From contig CM022671.1 of the NCBI GenBank assembly GCA_012295275.1, forward strand, positions 36,715,683-36,779,682: a stretch of DNA of 64,000 bases. The letters are read 5' to 3'. This DNA comes from Chrysomallon squamiferum (Eukaryota; Mollusca; Gastropoda; Neomphalida; Peltospiridae). Below, one piece after another: positions 1 through 12,500 of this stretch (positions are counted from its first letter, which is position 1; each line of letters begins with the position of its first letter). The position numbers and the translations under genes were made by a program. The notes under the pieces are model-generated. The model was given only the letters and a program-made list of their open reading frames with translations, did no database searches and was not told the DNA's origin.

Positions 1-75
1 CAAATTAGTAAATACATCTGTACGTCGAGACTGAAAATAGTAATTGTTTTTTCTGAGTGAACTGAACATATTTAT

Positions 76-187
76 TCTTATCATCATCATCATCATCATC
101 ATATTATTATTATTATTATCATAATAATAATTATTATTATAATTATCATAATAATAATTATTATTATAATTATTATTATTATTATTT
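76..187. repeat. ATC/ATT trinucleotide tract
   Basis: Run of ATC triplets turning into ATT/AAT triplets with self-complementary TAATAATTATTA segments. Confidence 0.9.
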
Positions 188-312
188 GTTTGTTGTTGTT
201 GCTGTTTAATTGTGAAACTGGATATTGTCATTATGTTCTTTTGTGTTTTTAATGAATATACAGATATCATTGTTTTTTGTTTTTATTTTGTTTTTTTGTG
301 GGTTTTTTGCAG

Positions 313-3300
313 TGATTTCTGAACCTTCACTAACATACAGTCAACACAACGGACAGGATATGCCAATACAAGGTATTTAGTTGTGCTTTTGAGTGTGTGT
401 ATATATGTATGTATGTATGTGTGTGTGTGTATGTGTAGTGTGTGTTTGTATGTATGTATGTATGTATATATGTATGTATGTATGTGTGTGTATGTGTTGT
501 GTGTGTGTGTGTGTTTGTATGTAGGTATATATGTATGTATTTGTGTGTATGTGTGTGTGTGTGTTTGTATGTATGTGTGTGTGTGTGTGTGAGTATGTGT
601 GTGTATGTTTCTGTTTGTATATGTTACAGTAAAACAGGGATTATTAACAGATATAAAATTATTTTTAGACGCGTGTTCACTCTACGAGGTTGTGGACGAT
701 CCTCTGAGAGAAATTGCGAGCAACGCTGGACCGGCGCGCTGTGACGACGCGCTGAAAGAAGGCTGGTACCGCTTCACGCTGCACAACGTCTCCGCAGAGA
801 TCCCTACAACATGCCTCAAAGTATCATCATTATTCTATGCATTACTATTCGTACATCTTCGTCGTCGTCATCATCACCATCATCTTTTTCAATATTATTA
901 TTGTTGTTGTTGTTGTTGCTGCTGCTGCTGATGCTGCTACTGATGCTGCTACTGGTTTTATATCATGTCGACATTATTTTAGGAGATTCTAAATGTATTT
1001 GAATTATATTTACTCATTACTATAACAAATAGGGGTTAGACTTGGATATTTTGCTTCATAACATCTAAAGAAAAGGATTTTCAATAACTAATTTTGTGTG
1101 TATAAGTATAAAAATTATTAAAATCACCATGAAAAAAACATCACGTTAGAGAGTTGTTCAGTAACGAGACGCGTCAGTTATAGCAGCACAGTGAAATTAG
1201 GCTACAAAGAATGAAACCTTCAAGTGACGTTCACAGTTACATCCTGGGGTACGTCATGCCCGTTTTCTCATCACAGTCCTCACACAGAATGGCTCATCAC
1301 CATCAGTCCAGTCAATGTATGCCCAATATAGACAGGACCACTTTTCACAATCTATAAACAAGACCATTCTTCATAACCTATACACAGGACCAATCTTCAC
1401 AATCTATACAAAGGACCATTCTTCATAATCTATACACAGGACCATTCTTCACAATCTGTACCTACGACCATTCTTTACAGTCTATACACAGGACCATTCT
1501 TCACAATCTGTACCTAGGACCATTCTTTACAGTCTATACACAGGACCATTCTTCATAATCTATAAACAAGACCATTCTTCATAATCTATACACAGGACAA
1601 ATCTTCACTATCTATACAAAGGACCATTCTTTACAGTCTATACATATATACACAGGACCATTCTTCATAATATACAGATAGGACTCTTCTTCACAATTTG
1701 TACACAGGTTCATTCTTTACAATCTATATACAGGACCATTCTTCATAAATATACACAGGACCATACTTCACAACCTATACAAAGGACCATACTTTATAAT
1801 CTATACACAGGACCATTCTTCATAATCTACACACATGACCATTCTTCGAAATCTATACACAGGACCATTCTTCATAATATATACATAGGACCATTTTTCA
1901 CTATGTCTGAACAGGACCATTTTTCACAAAGTCTAAACAGGACCATTCTTCAAAATCTATACACAGGACCATTCTTCATAATCTATACACAGGACCATTA
2001 TTCATAATCTATACATAGAACCATTCTTCACAATTTGCACACAGGAGCATTCTTCACAATGTCTAAACAGGACAGTTTATCACAGTTTGTACACAGGACA
2101 ATTTATCACAGTTTGTACACAGGACCATTCTTAACAGTTTGTACAGAGGACTGATCGCACTCGGATCTGACAGAGGATTTTTGCACGTGATTACTACGAT
2201 GCCTTGTCCTACTTGGCTGGTTTAGTCGACGTGTGCCAGGCTGACTGTGATGACGCACTGCAGGATTCTTAAGCTCAACTTACAGAACAGTCCACACTCC
2301 GCATTGACTACCGACCTACAAACCAGTACACCCAATAAATGATTAAGTTATGACGGAATAAAGTCTGAGTCAAGAATTTCAGTGTGGCCTAGTGGAGTGT
2401 TACTGAGCTTAAGAAAACCTTCACGTGTTAGAGTTACTCTGTCACTCAAAGTGAAAAAACATAGTCTCGTAAAATCGTGAACAACCAGTCCTGATCTCTG
2501 TATGAATATCTGCTATGTAGATAAACTTAATACTTTTTTCTTTTATAACGAGTTTTATATAAATAGGCCAACTTATTTTATTAATCTTGGCTGTGTGTTT
2601 CTTTATATTGATGTTTAATTCAGTTCTGTTAGATATTATTTTATTATGGTTACACTCAGAAGTCAAAGTTTAAAAGTAGCTAACAAGTAGTGATGTGTTC
2701 ATTTTAGTCAGAGTCGTGTGCGGGCAGCATAGCTCTACGAATAGATCTGGAAGGGAAGAAGCTGCCCGAGGAGGGAAAGGCGATCACGGTGTCTCTGTGT
2801 GGATCGTACGAGGTACTGGGTCAGTGGGACTGCTGTGTGCTGAGGAAATCTACACATCTGCGAAACTGCGGGGGATTTTTTATTTACTACTTGTATCCAG
2901 TTGACCGATGTCCTGTCGCATACTGCGTGCAGAGTAAGTTGTTTACTACAACCACCACCGCCACTGTTACTACTACGATCATTACTGCTGCTATTATTAC
3001 TACAACTTCTATTATTGTTACTATTATTACAATTTCTATTACTGTTATCGTTACTAATATTACCACTATTTTTACTACTTCTGCTACTGATGTTACTAAA
3101 GCTACTGCACTTACTATTGCTACTACTATTACTGAAACTACTACTGCTTCTGCTACTACTATCATTATTGATAGTAATAGTAGTATTAGCAGTAGTGGTA
3201 GTAGTAGTAGTAATAGTAATAGGAATAACTACTTATACGTGTAATTAGTAATAATTGTATGTATATATAATAAAAATGATTTAAAATGAAATTCAGCGGT

Positions 3301-6300
3301 AAATAAACACAAAGAAAACATTACATTAAATCAGATGCTAGAGTTCAATTTTTAATTTTTTTTTCCCCAGAAATAAATACTAAAATACCCGAGGATTTAA
3401 TAGCAAAACATGGTGAAAAAACGGATGACGTCACAGCAAAAAACACAACAGGTAATAACACTGAAGTTAGTTAATCACTTCACTGATTCATGTTTTCTTA
3501 TTACAATGAATCTGATTTTCATTTTTCTGTGCAAGAAACAAAATCACATTTCATCTTTTACTACTTTAATGTTACAGACAAAAATTACCTTTATGTTACA
3601 TTTTATATCATTATTGCAAAGATCTTTTTACATTAATATTATAAGGACGTTAGTAAACAAAGATAAATCTACTGCACGCTTTGTGACGTTAATAATCATA
3701 GGAAAATGTATTTTACGTTTTGTTACTTTAATGATCAAAGGCAAATTTACATTATATTTTCTGACGTTAATAATCAAATGCAAGTTTACATTATATTTTC
3801 TGACGTTAATAATCAAAGGCAAATGTAATTCATCTTTTGTGACGTTAATAATCATAGGAAAGTATCCTACATGTTTTGTAATGTTAATATTAGTTTATAA
3901 ACTTTCACTGTATTTTTGATGTTAGAAAAGAGTTATTATACAGTTTATTTTCTCTGAAAACATTCAGCGCTCATGCAGTGTTCAAACGGTTATGTTCAGA
4001 GTATATAAAGGAGGAATGTTCTTAGTAGGATTGGACAGTAGTATATAAAGGAGGAATGTTCTTAGTAGGATTGGACAGTAGTATATAAAGGAGGAATGTT
4101 CTTAGTAGGATTGGACAGAACTGTGTAAAGGCGAAATGTTCAGGAGGTTTGTTTATATAAAGGAGAAATGTTCTTACAGGATTGGACTCGTATTTAAAGG
4201 AGGAATGTTCTTAGTAGGATTGGACAGTGTATATTTATATATTAACTGTCCAATCCTACTAAGAAGTGATTAAACAAACCTGTTTTTCGCCTGGACACTG
4301 TTCTTCGTCCTCGCCGTTTTACAGTTTGTGACTCCTTTAAATTTTACTGTCCAATTACTCTGTCTGTTGGCTCATACACTGAATATACTACTGTCCAATC
4401 CTATTTACAACATTTCTCCTTTATATACTACTGTCCAATCTTATTTACAACATTCCTCCTTTATATACTACTGTCCAAGCCTATTTACAACATTTCTCCT
4501 TAATACATTGTTTATTTACAACATTGCAGCCTAATATATTATCAATATATCTTCTCAATATAGTGTTTGTTTTCAATATGCTTTAAAACAACGTGTTAGT
4601 TACAATATTTATGTCTCGATAGTACGATATTTACTTATAATAGATACATCTCCTTTTAATACAACATTTACTTATAACAGATACATCTCCTTTTAATACA
4701 ACATTTACTTGTTTTTTTTGTTGTTTTTTATTACAATGTTTATAGATTCAACAGATGTTTTTCCGGCACCAGAACCAGACGAAGAAGAAAATGATTTTCC
4801 TAACGTCACAAATGCGACTGCGGAGATCATTGGTACGCGCATCATAGTTGTTACAACGACTTCCCAACCTGAAACGTCACAATCGTATGACAAATCGGCT
4901 GACAGTGGCATGTCGAGCACGAAGGAAGTCGCGTTGTCAGAGGAGGAGTCGTGGTCCACTGAAAAAGACGCGGAACTTACCACGACGACCACGTTGCGCA
5001 CTGACACTGACTCAACAGAGAGTTCTTCAACCGCTTCGTCGCCGTCTGGTGACAAAAATACCTTGATTACAGACTATTCTGACCAGAAATCCTCTACCAC
5101 TACACCCGTAACTACAGCAGCCGACACGTCTCAGTCAAAAGAGAGTAATCAGACCGATGCAACCACATCAGCAACAACGTATCAGCTTTTCTTTTCTGAC
5201 AGACCGGAGGCTGGAACGACAGAACTGCAAAGCAGTTCCACATTGCAGAGGAATCACTCTGATACAACTACATCAACTGCAGCAGCAACAACAGAGTCTT
5301 CTACAACGCCTGCAGAGACAGTGTCCTTATCGACAGACTCAATAACATTATCCTCAACATCTACAGCGACAACAACATCTCGACTGACATCAAGAGATGA
5401 TGGTAGAGTTGTAATTGAGTTTGTGACAAAGGATTTCATAAAGGTGTTTATTTCATTCACTACTATAACAATATTATCTTTATATATATATATACAAATA
5501 CACGCATCTATCTGTGTCTGACTGTCTATCTTCTCTCTATCTGTCTAATATGTGTACATGTATAAAATCTAGCTATCTACCAAACGCATAGGGTGCGAGG
5601 GGTGATAACACACAACCTATAGTCACGTAATTGTGCTAAAGAATAAAAATAGTCTGATGATGTGAACTGTCTGAAGTTTTCGCAGTTACGCGGGTCCCTT
5701 GTCGTAATGCGCTGTAGAAATGTGCTGTAACGTAACCAGTATCGTTATCAGTTTGACGCGTCATTTGCAACAAGCGATCGAATACGTGAGCGCGCGCTCG
5801 CACATACCCACAAACACACTAATACACACACAAACTAATTGTTACGATAAATACCAGTTTTCGGCAAACTCGGAGGAGATGAGCAATTTGACACGGAAAC
5901 ATCCTGATTATTATGCTACAGACATTTTCACTGTAATTCTGTAAACAAACAAACCCAACAAAAATAATAATAATAATAATAAAATTTAAAAAGATTAAAT
6001 GATCTTTTTTGTTGTTGTTTTCAGGATACCAAGAACTTCACTGCAGTTATAAAAGGAATACTGAAGGACGTGTTAACAGTGCCAAGTAATCAAACAGACA
6101 TTGTGAACAGACAGTCAATTATAGTGACAAACGGACCGATACAAAACAAGGATATCGTGTCTGTTGTGTTTGTCTGGAAACAAGACAACAGTAAGTTACA
6201 GTCTCTTACATGTTTTATTACTTTTAAAATTTAAATGTGCAGTATTTTCATCATGTGTTGTTATATTGTAGATGTTGTTCCAGCCGAGTATGTCGTCTCA

Positions 6301-7907
6301 CTGATTGAAAACGCTCAGAAGAAAAATAACCAGACTTGGCAAGAGGTAACCAGTTGTTCTAATCCATTAAACCAAGAAAATTATTATTTTTTATTTAGCT
6401 TTTCTAAATAACATTATATATATATTATGTTTATTGTTGTTTTTCTCTACAATGTTTCTTAGTGAAAAATATGAACTTTTTATTGTTAATAAGTAGCTGT
6501 TGAAGTGGCAGCAGTAGATTTACTCTCACGTTTCATCTCAGAAGAAAGCACATGCGACATCCAGTAAGAGGGAACTGAGGTAAAACGTCAACTATTCGTT
6601 GTTTCATACAGCAAACTGTTTTTATGTCCCAGGTTGATCTTCAACTTCACGACTGTTACAAGGCAAAAGAGAAACGTGAATCACCTTTCGTCATCGACTC
6701 CTCACTTCTCAAAGACAACGTCGTTCTCTTCATCTCAGTTATCTCACTCGGTGCTGTCTGCATCATCGTCATCATCATAGGGCTTGTCGTCATTCGCTGC
6801 AGAAACCGCAGACGATCTTACGATCGCAACACGGATCTGGTATCAACTCAATTCTTAGTACATTGTCTTTTAACATATTACTTTTTAATGCCCTGAATTA
6901 CACTGCATAATTACGTTTACATTTATTAAGTTTTATATTAAATTGTCTACATCTTCTTACATATTACTTCTTAACACCCTGAATTACACTGCATTACATG
7001 TTTACATTTATTAAGTTTCATACTGCGTTGTCTACATCTTTTTACATATTACTTCTTAACACCCTGTATTACACTGAATTACATGTTTACATTTATTAAG
7101 TTTCATATTACATTGTCTACATCTTTTTACATATTACTTCTTAACACCTTGTATTACATTGAATAATTACGTTTTTAGATTTAATAAGTTTCGTATTACA
7201 TTGTCTACATTTTCTTACAAATTATTTCTTAGCACCCTGTATTACACAGTATATATTTTAATAGACATTACTTTGTTCATATATTTGGTACATTACTAAT
7301 CATAGAAAATAGTTTTTATTTTATTTGTATTTTATTTTAAATTCTTATTTCTTTATTTATTTTATATAAATTTATCACCGACTAGTGACATTTTTAAAAA
7401 CCATTTTTGAAAAAAAAAAAAATAAAAAAAAATAAAAATAAATAATGTTATTTTCTAAAGGGAGACAATTTCGGAATTATATTTTACATGGTTCGTTCAA
7501 GTTATCAATCCTTAATAATAATAATATTCATAAATTCTCGATAAAATTATTGTAATCTGCATTTAAATTTGAAGGACGGAGAATATTTCTGTTGCAAACA
7601 TTTCTTATAGTTATAAAGTGCTCGAAGCTGCTAAAATCGCTTACAGCTGGTTTAAGGTTAAATGATTTAAAATGTTTGACAGAAATCCAGTCTGACTGAC
7701 AGTCGGACGCTGCACTCGGTGGAGAATCCAGCGACGGACGCTGAGATAATGAAAGACGAGGTAAACACCACAACAAAGGAAACTTCTCTGTCCTCGAGAA
7801 AACTCTCGCCTGGGCCGGCAGCTGAAGATGAGAACGGCTGGATTGTGCCGCTGGACCAGGCAAACTGCGACCTCGTGGCTGCAGAGACCGAGGACACAAT
7901 GTTTTAA
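313..7907 (+). CDS. D8C (uromodulin-type) mucin-like type I membrane protein, 5' end outside window
   Basis: Nine in-phase exons: 313-372, 669-820, 2708-2933, 3371-3451, 4746-5443, 6025-6190, 6272-6345, 6633-6839, 7683-7907 (TAA stop), about 628 residues here. The first exon opens in phase 1 after a good acceptor, so the start and any signal peptide lie left of the window. Order: short linker, Cys-rich D8C domain as in uromodulin/GP2/OIT3, a Ser/Thr-rich stalk of about 230 residues, a SEA-like region, one membrane span followed by a basic stop-transfer stretch, and an acidic cytoplasmic tail of about 90 residues containing ENGWIVPLDQ and ending ETEDTMF. Known: D8C domains occur in secreted and epithelial surface glycoproteins. 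Inferred: a cell-surface mucin-like glycoprotein. I see no ZP domain, unlike uromodulin. The exact family member is not recognised. Confidence 0.8.
390..622. repeat. TG/TATG microsatellite in intron
   Basis: Interrupted TG and TATG repeats between the first two exons. ORFs rich in Val/Cys/Tyr over it are artefacts of the repeat. Confidence 0.9.
669..2933 (+). other. D8C / uromodulin-type cysteine-rich domain (two exons)
   Basis: Exon 669-820 encodes DACSLYEVVDDPLRE and GWYRFTLHN, the usual opening of D8C domains (Asp-x-Cys, then Gly-Trp-Tyr-Arg-Phe). Exon 2708-2933 supplies ESCAGS, LCGSYEV, WDCCVL, the FFIYYLYP strand and the closing CPVAYC. The paired Cys-Cys and the final Cys-x4-Cys fit the family pattern. 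The 1.9 kb intron that splits it is phase 0. Confidence 0.82.
1316..2155. repeat. 26 bp minisatellite in D8C intron
   Basis: About thirty degenerate units built on ACAGGACCATTCTTCA followed by (T/C)AATCTATAC, filling most of the intron that splits the D8C domain. Confidence 0.9.
2945..3235. repeat. Degenerate ACT/ATT trinucleotide tract
   Basis: Almost 300 bases of ACT, ATT and GTA triplets directly after the donor at 2933. All six frames are artefactually open here. Confidence 0.85.
3640..3905. repeat. 39 bp minisatellite with TGACGTTA cores
   Basis: About six units of 39 bp. Most contain TGACGTTAATAATCA, which includes a CRE half-site-like TGACG. The 169-codon ORF over it is a repeat artefact. 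Confidence 0.8.
3995..4515. repeat. Inverted pair of 40 bp tandem arrays
   Basis: Left arm (3995-4228) has units of TATATAAAGGAGGAATGTTC plus TTAGTAGGATTGGACAGT. The right arm (4245-4515) carries the reverse complement of the same unit. At the centre, 4210-4228 and 4245-4263 are perfect 19 bp complements around a 16-base AT loop. Confidence 0.88.
4746..5443 (+). other. Ser/Thr-rich mucin stalk exon
   Basis: A single exon of 698 nt, entered in phase 1 and left in phase 0. It encodes an acidic start (PAPEPDEEEND) and then about 190 residues dominated by Thr, Ser, Glu and Asp, with several N-glycosylation sequons (NVT, NAT, NQT, NHS). This composition is typical of O-glycosylated mucin stalks. 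Codon use and GC content are higher than in the surrounding introns, which supports real coding. The antisense ORF on the same bases is a shadow. Confidence 0.8.
6025..6345 (+). other. SEA-like juxtamembrane region (two exons)
   Basis: Exons 6025-6190 and 6272-6345 continue from VVIEFVTKDFIK of the stalk exon. The order is strand (VVIEF), helix (FTAVIKGILKDVL), strands (IIVTNG, IVSVVFVW) and helix (AEYVVSLIENAQ), close to a membrane span. This is the alternating arrangement of SEA domains. I see no GSVVV-type autoproteolysis site, so assignment to SEA is inference from pattern only. Confidence 0.45.
6633..6839 (+). other. Transmembrane exon of the D8C protein
   Basis: The exon encodes a short extracellular piece with one Cys (HDCYKAKEK), then a hydrophobic span of about 25 residues (NVVLFISVISLGAVCIIVII onward), then RCRNRRRSYDR, a basic stop-transfer sequence placing the C-terminus in the cytosol. 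Confidence 0.8.
6895..7260. repeat. About 86 bp tandem repeat in D8C intron
   Basis: Four degenerate units containing ACATATTACTTCTTAACACC and TTACATGTTTACATTTATTA, starting just after the donor at 6839. Confidence 0.8.
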
Positions 7908-9186
7908 CTAACTTACTAACCCAGTTCTAATTATTTTTAACATTCATTAACGTACTAACCAAACCATGTCTGCAGTTTTAATTTGTTGTTTTTTTTGCAT
8001 TTAACTTAGCTCACATTAGCGGCAGATTGATGCAATTATTGCTGTGCCTAATACTTTATTTAATTAGTATGTTAAACATATAATATACATCCGTGTTATT
8101 GTGGAAGTTTCAGTTAAAATACTGAAAACTATAAAGTGTTAGAATAGCATTTCAACTTGGTAGAGTTTCTAACAACCTGACAGTATGTCTAATATTAAAA
8201 TATGAGAAAAACACCGTGGTGGTCTTCTTGGTGAAAAATAAAGCGTTTAACTGTTCCAGACTGACAATTAGCTGTCGCAATGTTGTCTGTAGATCTGTTT
8301 CTTCTCTAGCAGAAAACTGATAATTTATCTCACATTTTAACATTTAATTTGCTTTAACAATTTATTGTTTATTATTTTTCAGTTTGTACTGAATGCAAAT
8401 TAAAATAACATTTAATAATTTTTTATAATATATTTTTGTTTTCAGTTTCTCAATATTTATTAATTACATCATTTGAACACTACTGTAACAATGTCCATCC
8501 GTCCATTGTAGAAATGTTCCTCAATGGGACAGACTAAAACAAATTGTATGTATGGTCTTAGTCGCAGTTATTTTATTTTCATTGTCTTGGGCTTTTTATA
8601 ATGGATAAGTTGACTTTATTATTATTATTATTACTATTATTATTATTACAATTATTATTATCACTATTGCTACTGCTATTGTTATTATCATTATTATATG
8701 TTGGTTGCACAGGGTGTGTGAAGGTTTAATACATGTCAGTAGTTTGTACTTCATGATTGTGTTTTACAGTGAAAGCAGTCAGTAAGTTTACACTCATCAA
8801 CATTTAGATATCAGTGTAAGAGTAAAAACTGAAAAGTGAGACCAGCTTATTTTTATTTTGTTTGAATTAGCTATAGACTTTTCTTAATATTGTTATTTAT
8901 TGTGCACATAAAATGTATTAAACTACTTATTCTTTGATATAGCTTTGTGAATAAATAAAGATGTATTAAAATAGTTATGGCTTGATGTATAAATAAAATA
9001 TTCTGTGCTCTACAGTTCAGTTGTTTTCACTCTGTTATTAAACATCACTCATTGCCCATGTCTAATAACCAGAATATATTTTTCTCTAAACACAACTGAG
9101 ATGTTAAAAATGAACACCAACAATAAACCAATTTATTATAAAGTTCTTTCTTTATAAAAACAAAAATAAAAACAACAACAACAACA

Positions 9187-9220
<34 letters not shown>

Positions 9221-9518
9221 GTAGTAATAAAATAAAGGCTGAAAACACTTGTACTTGTTTAAGTATTGTTACACACAGACAACTTCAGTTAAAAACATTT
9301 TGAGTTCTTGCATTGTTAAAGAAATCTGATAATACAAATTTCTTTCATCCTTAAAAGAATAATAATAAATAAATAATAATAATAACAGCATTAATGTAAA
9401 GGTTAAAAAAAAAAAAAAATTAAAAAGAATTAGGAAATAGACTCTCAGTAAGGGTAACAAGTGAGAAGTTATAAAGCAATTCAAAGACAGGAGTGAATTA
9501 TAAAAACATTGGCGTGTT
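7908..9518. other. Convergent intergenic space: 3' UTRs of the D8C and Tudor genes
   Basis: Contains the two 3' UTRs tail to tail, an ATT microsatellite at 8612-8700, an ATA tract at 9185-9232 and AATAAA hexamers near 8951 and 8992. No coding sequence seen. Confidence 0.6.
8237..8242 (+). promoter_or_regulatory. Candidate poly(A) signal of the D8C gene
   Basis: AATAAA 330 bases after the stop codon, the first canonical hexamer downstream. Other candidates lie near 8951 and 8992. Confidence 0.45.
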
Positions 9519-12500
9519 TCAACCAGGCTGGAGTTTAATGTCAGTTTTAGCTGCAGTATCATCAACTTTGTGTGATTCACTTTTCTTGGCGTGGCCACCT
9601 GCAATCAGAGCATGTGCAATGTCTACATCATCCACATCATTGTCTGTGTCGTACAGAGCAACAGCACAACAGCCACTACCTGATCTGTGAAAAACACAGA
9701 ATTATCAACAGCATATCATACATCTATAAATAACACAAAATTATCAACATATACACAACACTGTATAAAACACACTTGTTACTACATAACATTGTATAGT
9801 CACACACACTTGTTACTACACAACACTGTATAAAACACACTGTATAATACACACTTGTAACTACACAACACTGTATAAAACACACTTGTTACTACACAAC
9901 ACTATATAAAACACACTTGTTACTACACAACACTGTATAAAACACACACACTGTATAATACACACACCTGTTATTACACAACACTGTATAATACAAACAT
10001 GTATTACTACCTAACACTGTAATCACACACTTGTTACTACATAACACTGTAAAAAACACACTTGTTACTACACAACACTGTATAAAACACACACACTGTA
10101 TAATACACACACCTGTTATTACACAACACTGTATAATACAAACATGTATTACTACCTAACACTGTAATCACACACTTGTTACTACACAACACTGCATAAA
10201 ACACACTTGTTATTACACAACACTGTATAATACACACACAACTGTTATTACACAACACTGTATAATACACACCTGGACTTCACATGAGCCACCAGAGTTT
10301 TGCCATCCACAAGCTGATGGAAGTGATCTCTGAAATTTAAAATCTTTATTTAGACACAGCTGTAAATATTTCATTTTAGTAAAAAAAAAACTTTTATACT
10401 GAACAGTTCAGTCAGTTCAAAAACTAAAACTGATCTCTGGAATCAGAAGTTAAACAAATTAGAAATAATCCCTGAGTGTGACATCAGAGATCAAGCTGCA
10501 TATTCTAAAGATGTGAAATGAACTCACTGAGATTTTAAAATATATTTCAAAAAGATAATGATGTTTTTACAAATCAACATTTCTAGTAAATGTCTCTTTA
10601 CCAGTAAAAGAAATAAATTATGCTAACCTTGCCTGGGCTGACCACAGCCCTCCCTTCACTGGCTCAACACCAGCGAGGAAACATTCAACAGCCTGCTGTG
10701 GTAGATGCAAAAACTGCGGCTCAAGTTGTCGAATGTTGCGTTCAGCCACCCAGCATGTGTTACCAAAGTCAGCAAAGAAAACCTACAAAACAGTTCTGTC
10801 AGTGTCTCCATAAACATCCATTTCTCTGTTAGTATCTGTATTAGCATTTCTGTGTTATTATCTCTACAATATTGTCTTTCTCTATTAGTATCTGTATAAG
10901 TATTTTTTATGAATATCAGTATTAGTATCTCTACAATATAGTATTTCTCTGCTAATATCTGTATAAGTACTTCTGTATTAATATCTCATTATCATCTGCA
11001 CTATAGTATTTCTGTATTAATATCTGTATTAGCATCTATTCAATATAGTATTTCCCTATTAATATCTGTACCTTATACCATTATTAGTGTCTCTACACTA
11101 TAGTATTTCTATATTAATATCTGTATCAGTTTCTCTTTATTTAGTATGAATTTAGCATCTCTGTCAGTATCTTTGCTTTAGTATCTCTATTAGTGTCTGC
11201 ATTATGTCTCTATTAGTATCTCTATTAGTGTCTGTATTAATATTTCTGTATTAGTATCTCTCTATAGCTGTCTCTCTTTTAGTGCTTCTCCAATTAGTTA
11301 TTTATGTATTAGTATCTATGTATTAGTATCTATGTATTAGAATCCATGTATTAGTATCTATGTATTAGTGTCTTTGTATTAGTATCTAAGTATTAGTATC
11401 TGTGTATTAGTATCTATGTATTAGTATCTATGTATTAGTGTCTTTGTATTAGTATCTAAGTATTAATATCTGTGTATTAGTATCTATGTATTAGTATCTA
11501 TGTATTAGTGTCTTTGTATTAGTATCCATGTATTAGTATCTATGTATTAGTGTCTTTGTATTAGTATCTGTGTATTAGTGTCTTTGTATTAGTATCTAAG
11601 TATTAGTATCTGTGTATTAGTATCTATGTATTAGTATCTATGTATTAGTATCTATGTATTAGTATCTATGTATTAGTGTCTTTGTATTGGTTGTGCATTA
11701 GTATCGCTATTAGTGTCTCTGATTTAATATCTCTGTATTAGTGTCTTTGTATCACTGTCTGTATTAGTATTTATCATTGTTTCTCTGTTACTGTAGCTGT
11801 ATTAGTATCTCTATTAATGTTTCTCTACCAGTACATATGTATTCGTTTCTCAGCATTAGTGTATCTCTATTAGTATCTCATTATTAGTGTCTGTAATAGT
11901 GTGTCTGTGTTTGTATCTCTCTACTAGTGTCTGTAATAGTGACTAAGAATATTTTTCTATTAATGTCTGTATTAGTGTCTCACTATTAGTGTCTGTATTA
12001 GTATCTGTGTTAGTGTCTCTGTATTAGTGTCTCTATTATTATCTCTGTATTAGAATCTGTACTAGTCTCTTTATTAGTACCTAACAATTAGTGTTTGTGT
12101 ACTAGTCTCTGTATTATTGTCACTCTATTAGTCTCTGTATTAGTGTCATATTAGTATCTCATGACTAATGTCTTTGCATTAATGTCTCTCTATTAGTATC
12201 TATTAATATCTGTTTTAGAGTAGCTGTATTATTTTCTCATCATTAGTCTCTATACTAGTGTCTCTATTTTATCTTAATTAGTGTCTATCAGTGTCTCTGC
12301 ATTAATGTCTTTTTCACCTGCACTTTCTCTTCTTCAACACTGTTGTTGGTCACCTTGGCTCGACACCACAGACCACTGTGAGGACACCTAGCAGCTACCG
12401 CCTGACCTGGAGCCAGCAGTGTGTAGTCTGAGTCACAGACACTCCTCTGTCTGTACAACTCACTGCAACAACAGTAATCTCTACATGTACAACATCAAAA

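Noticed and set aside
383-744. Val/Cys/Tyr-rich ORFs
   Set aside because: They translate the TG/TATG microsatellite and lack any domain; the real exon here starts at 669.
2160-2300. Extra exon between the two D8C exons
   Set aside because: Non-repetitive and less AT-rich, but the flanking exons join in phase 0 without it and no splice pair gives a Cys-rich insert.
3410-3919. 169-codon ORF
   Set aside because: Only its first bases overlap the exon 3371-3451, and in a different frame. The rest is the 39 bp repeat.
4705-5055. Antisense 116-codon ORF in the mucin exon
   Set aside because: Shadow of the Ser/Thr-rich plus-strand exon, which is joined in phase on both sides.
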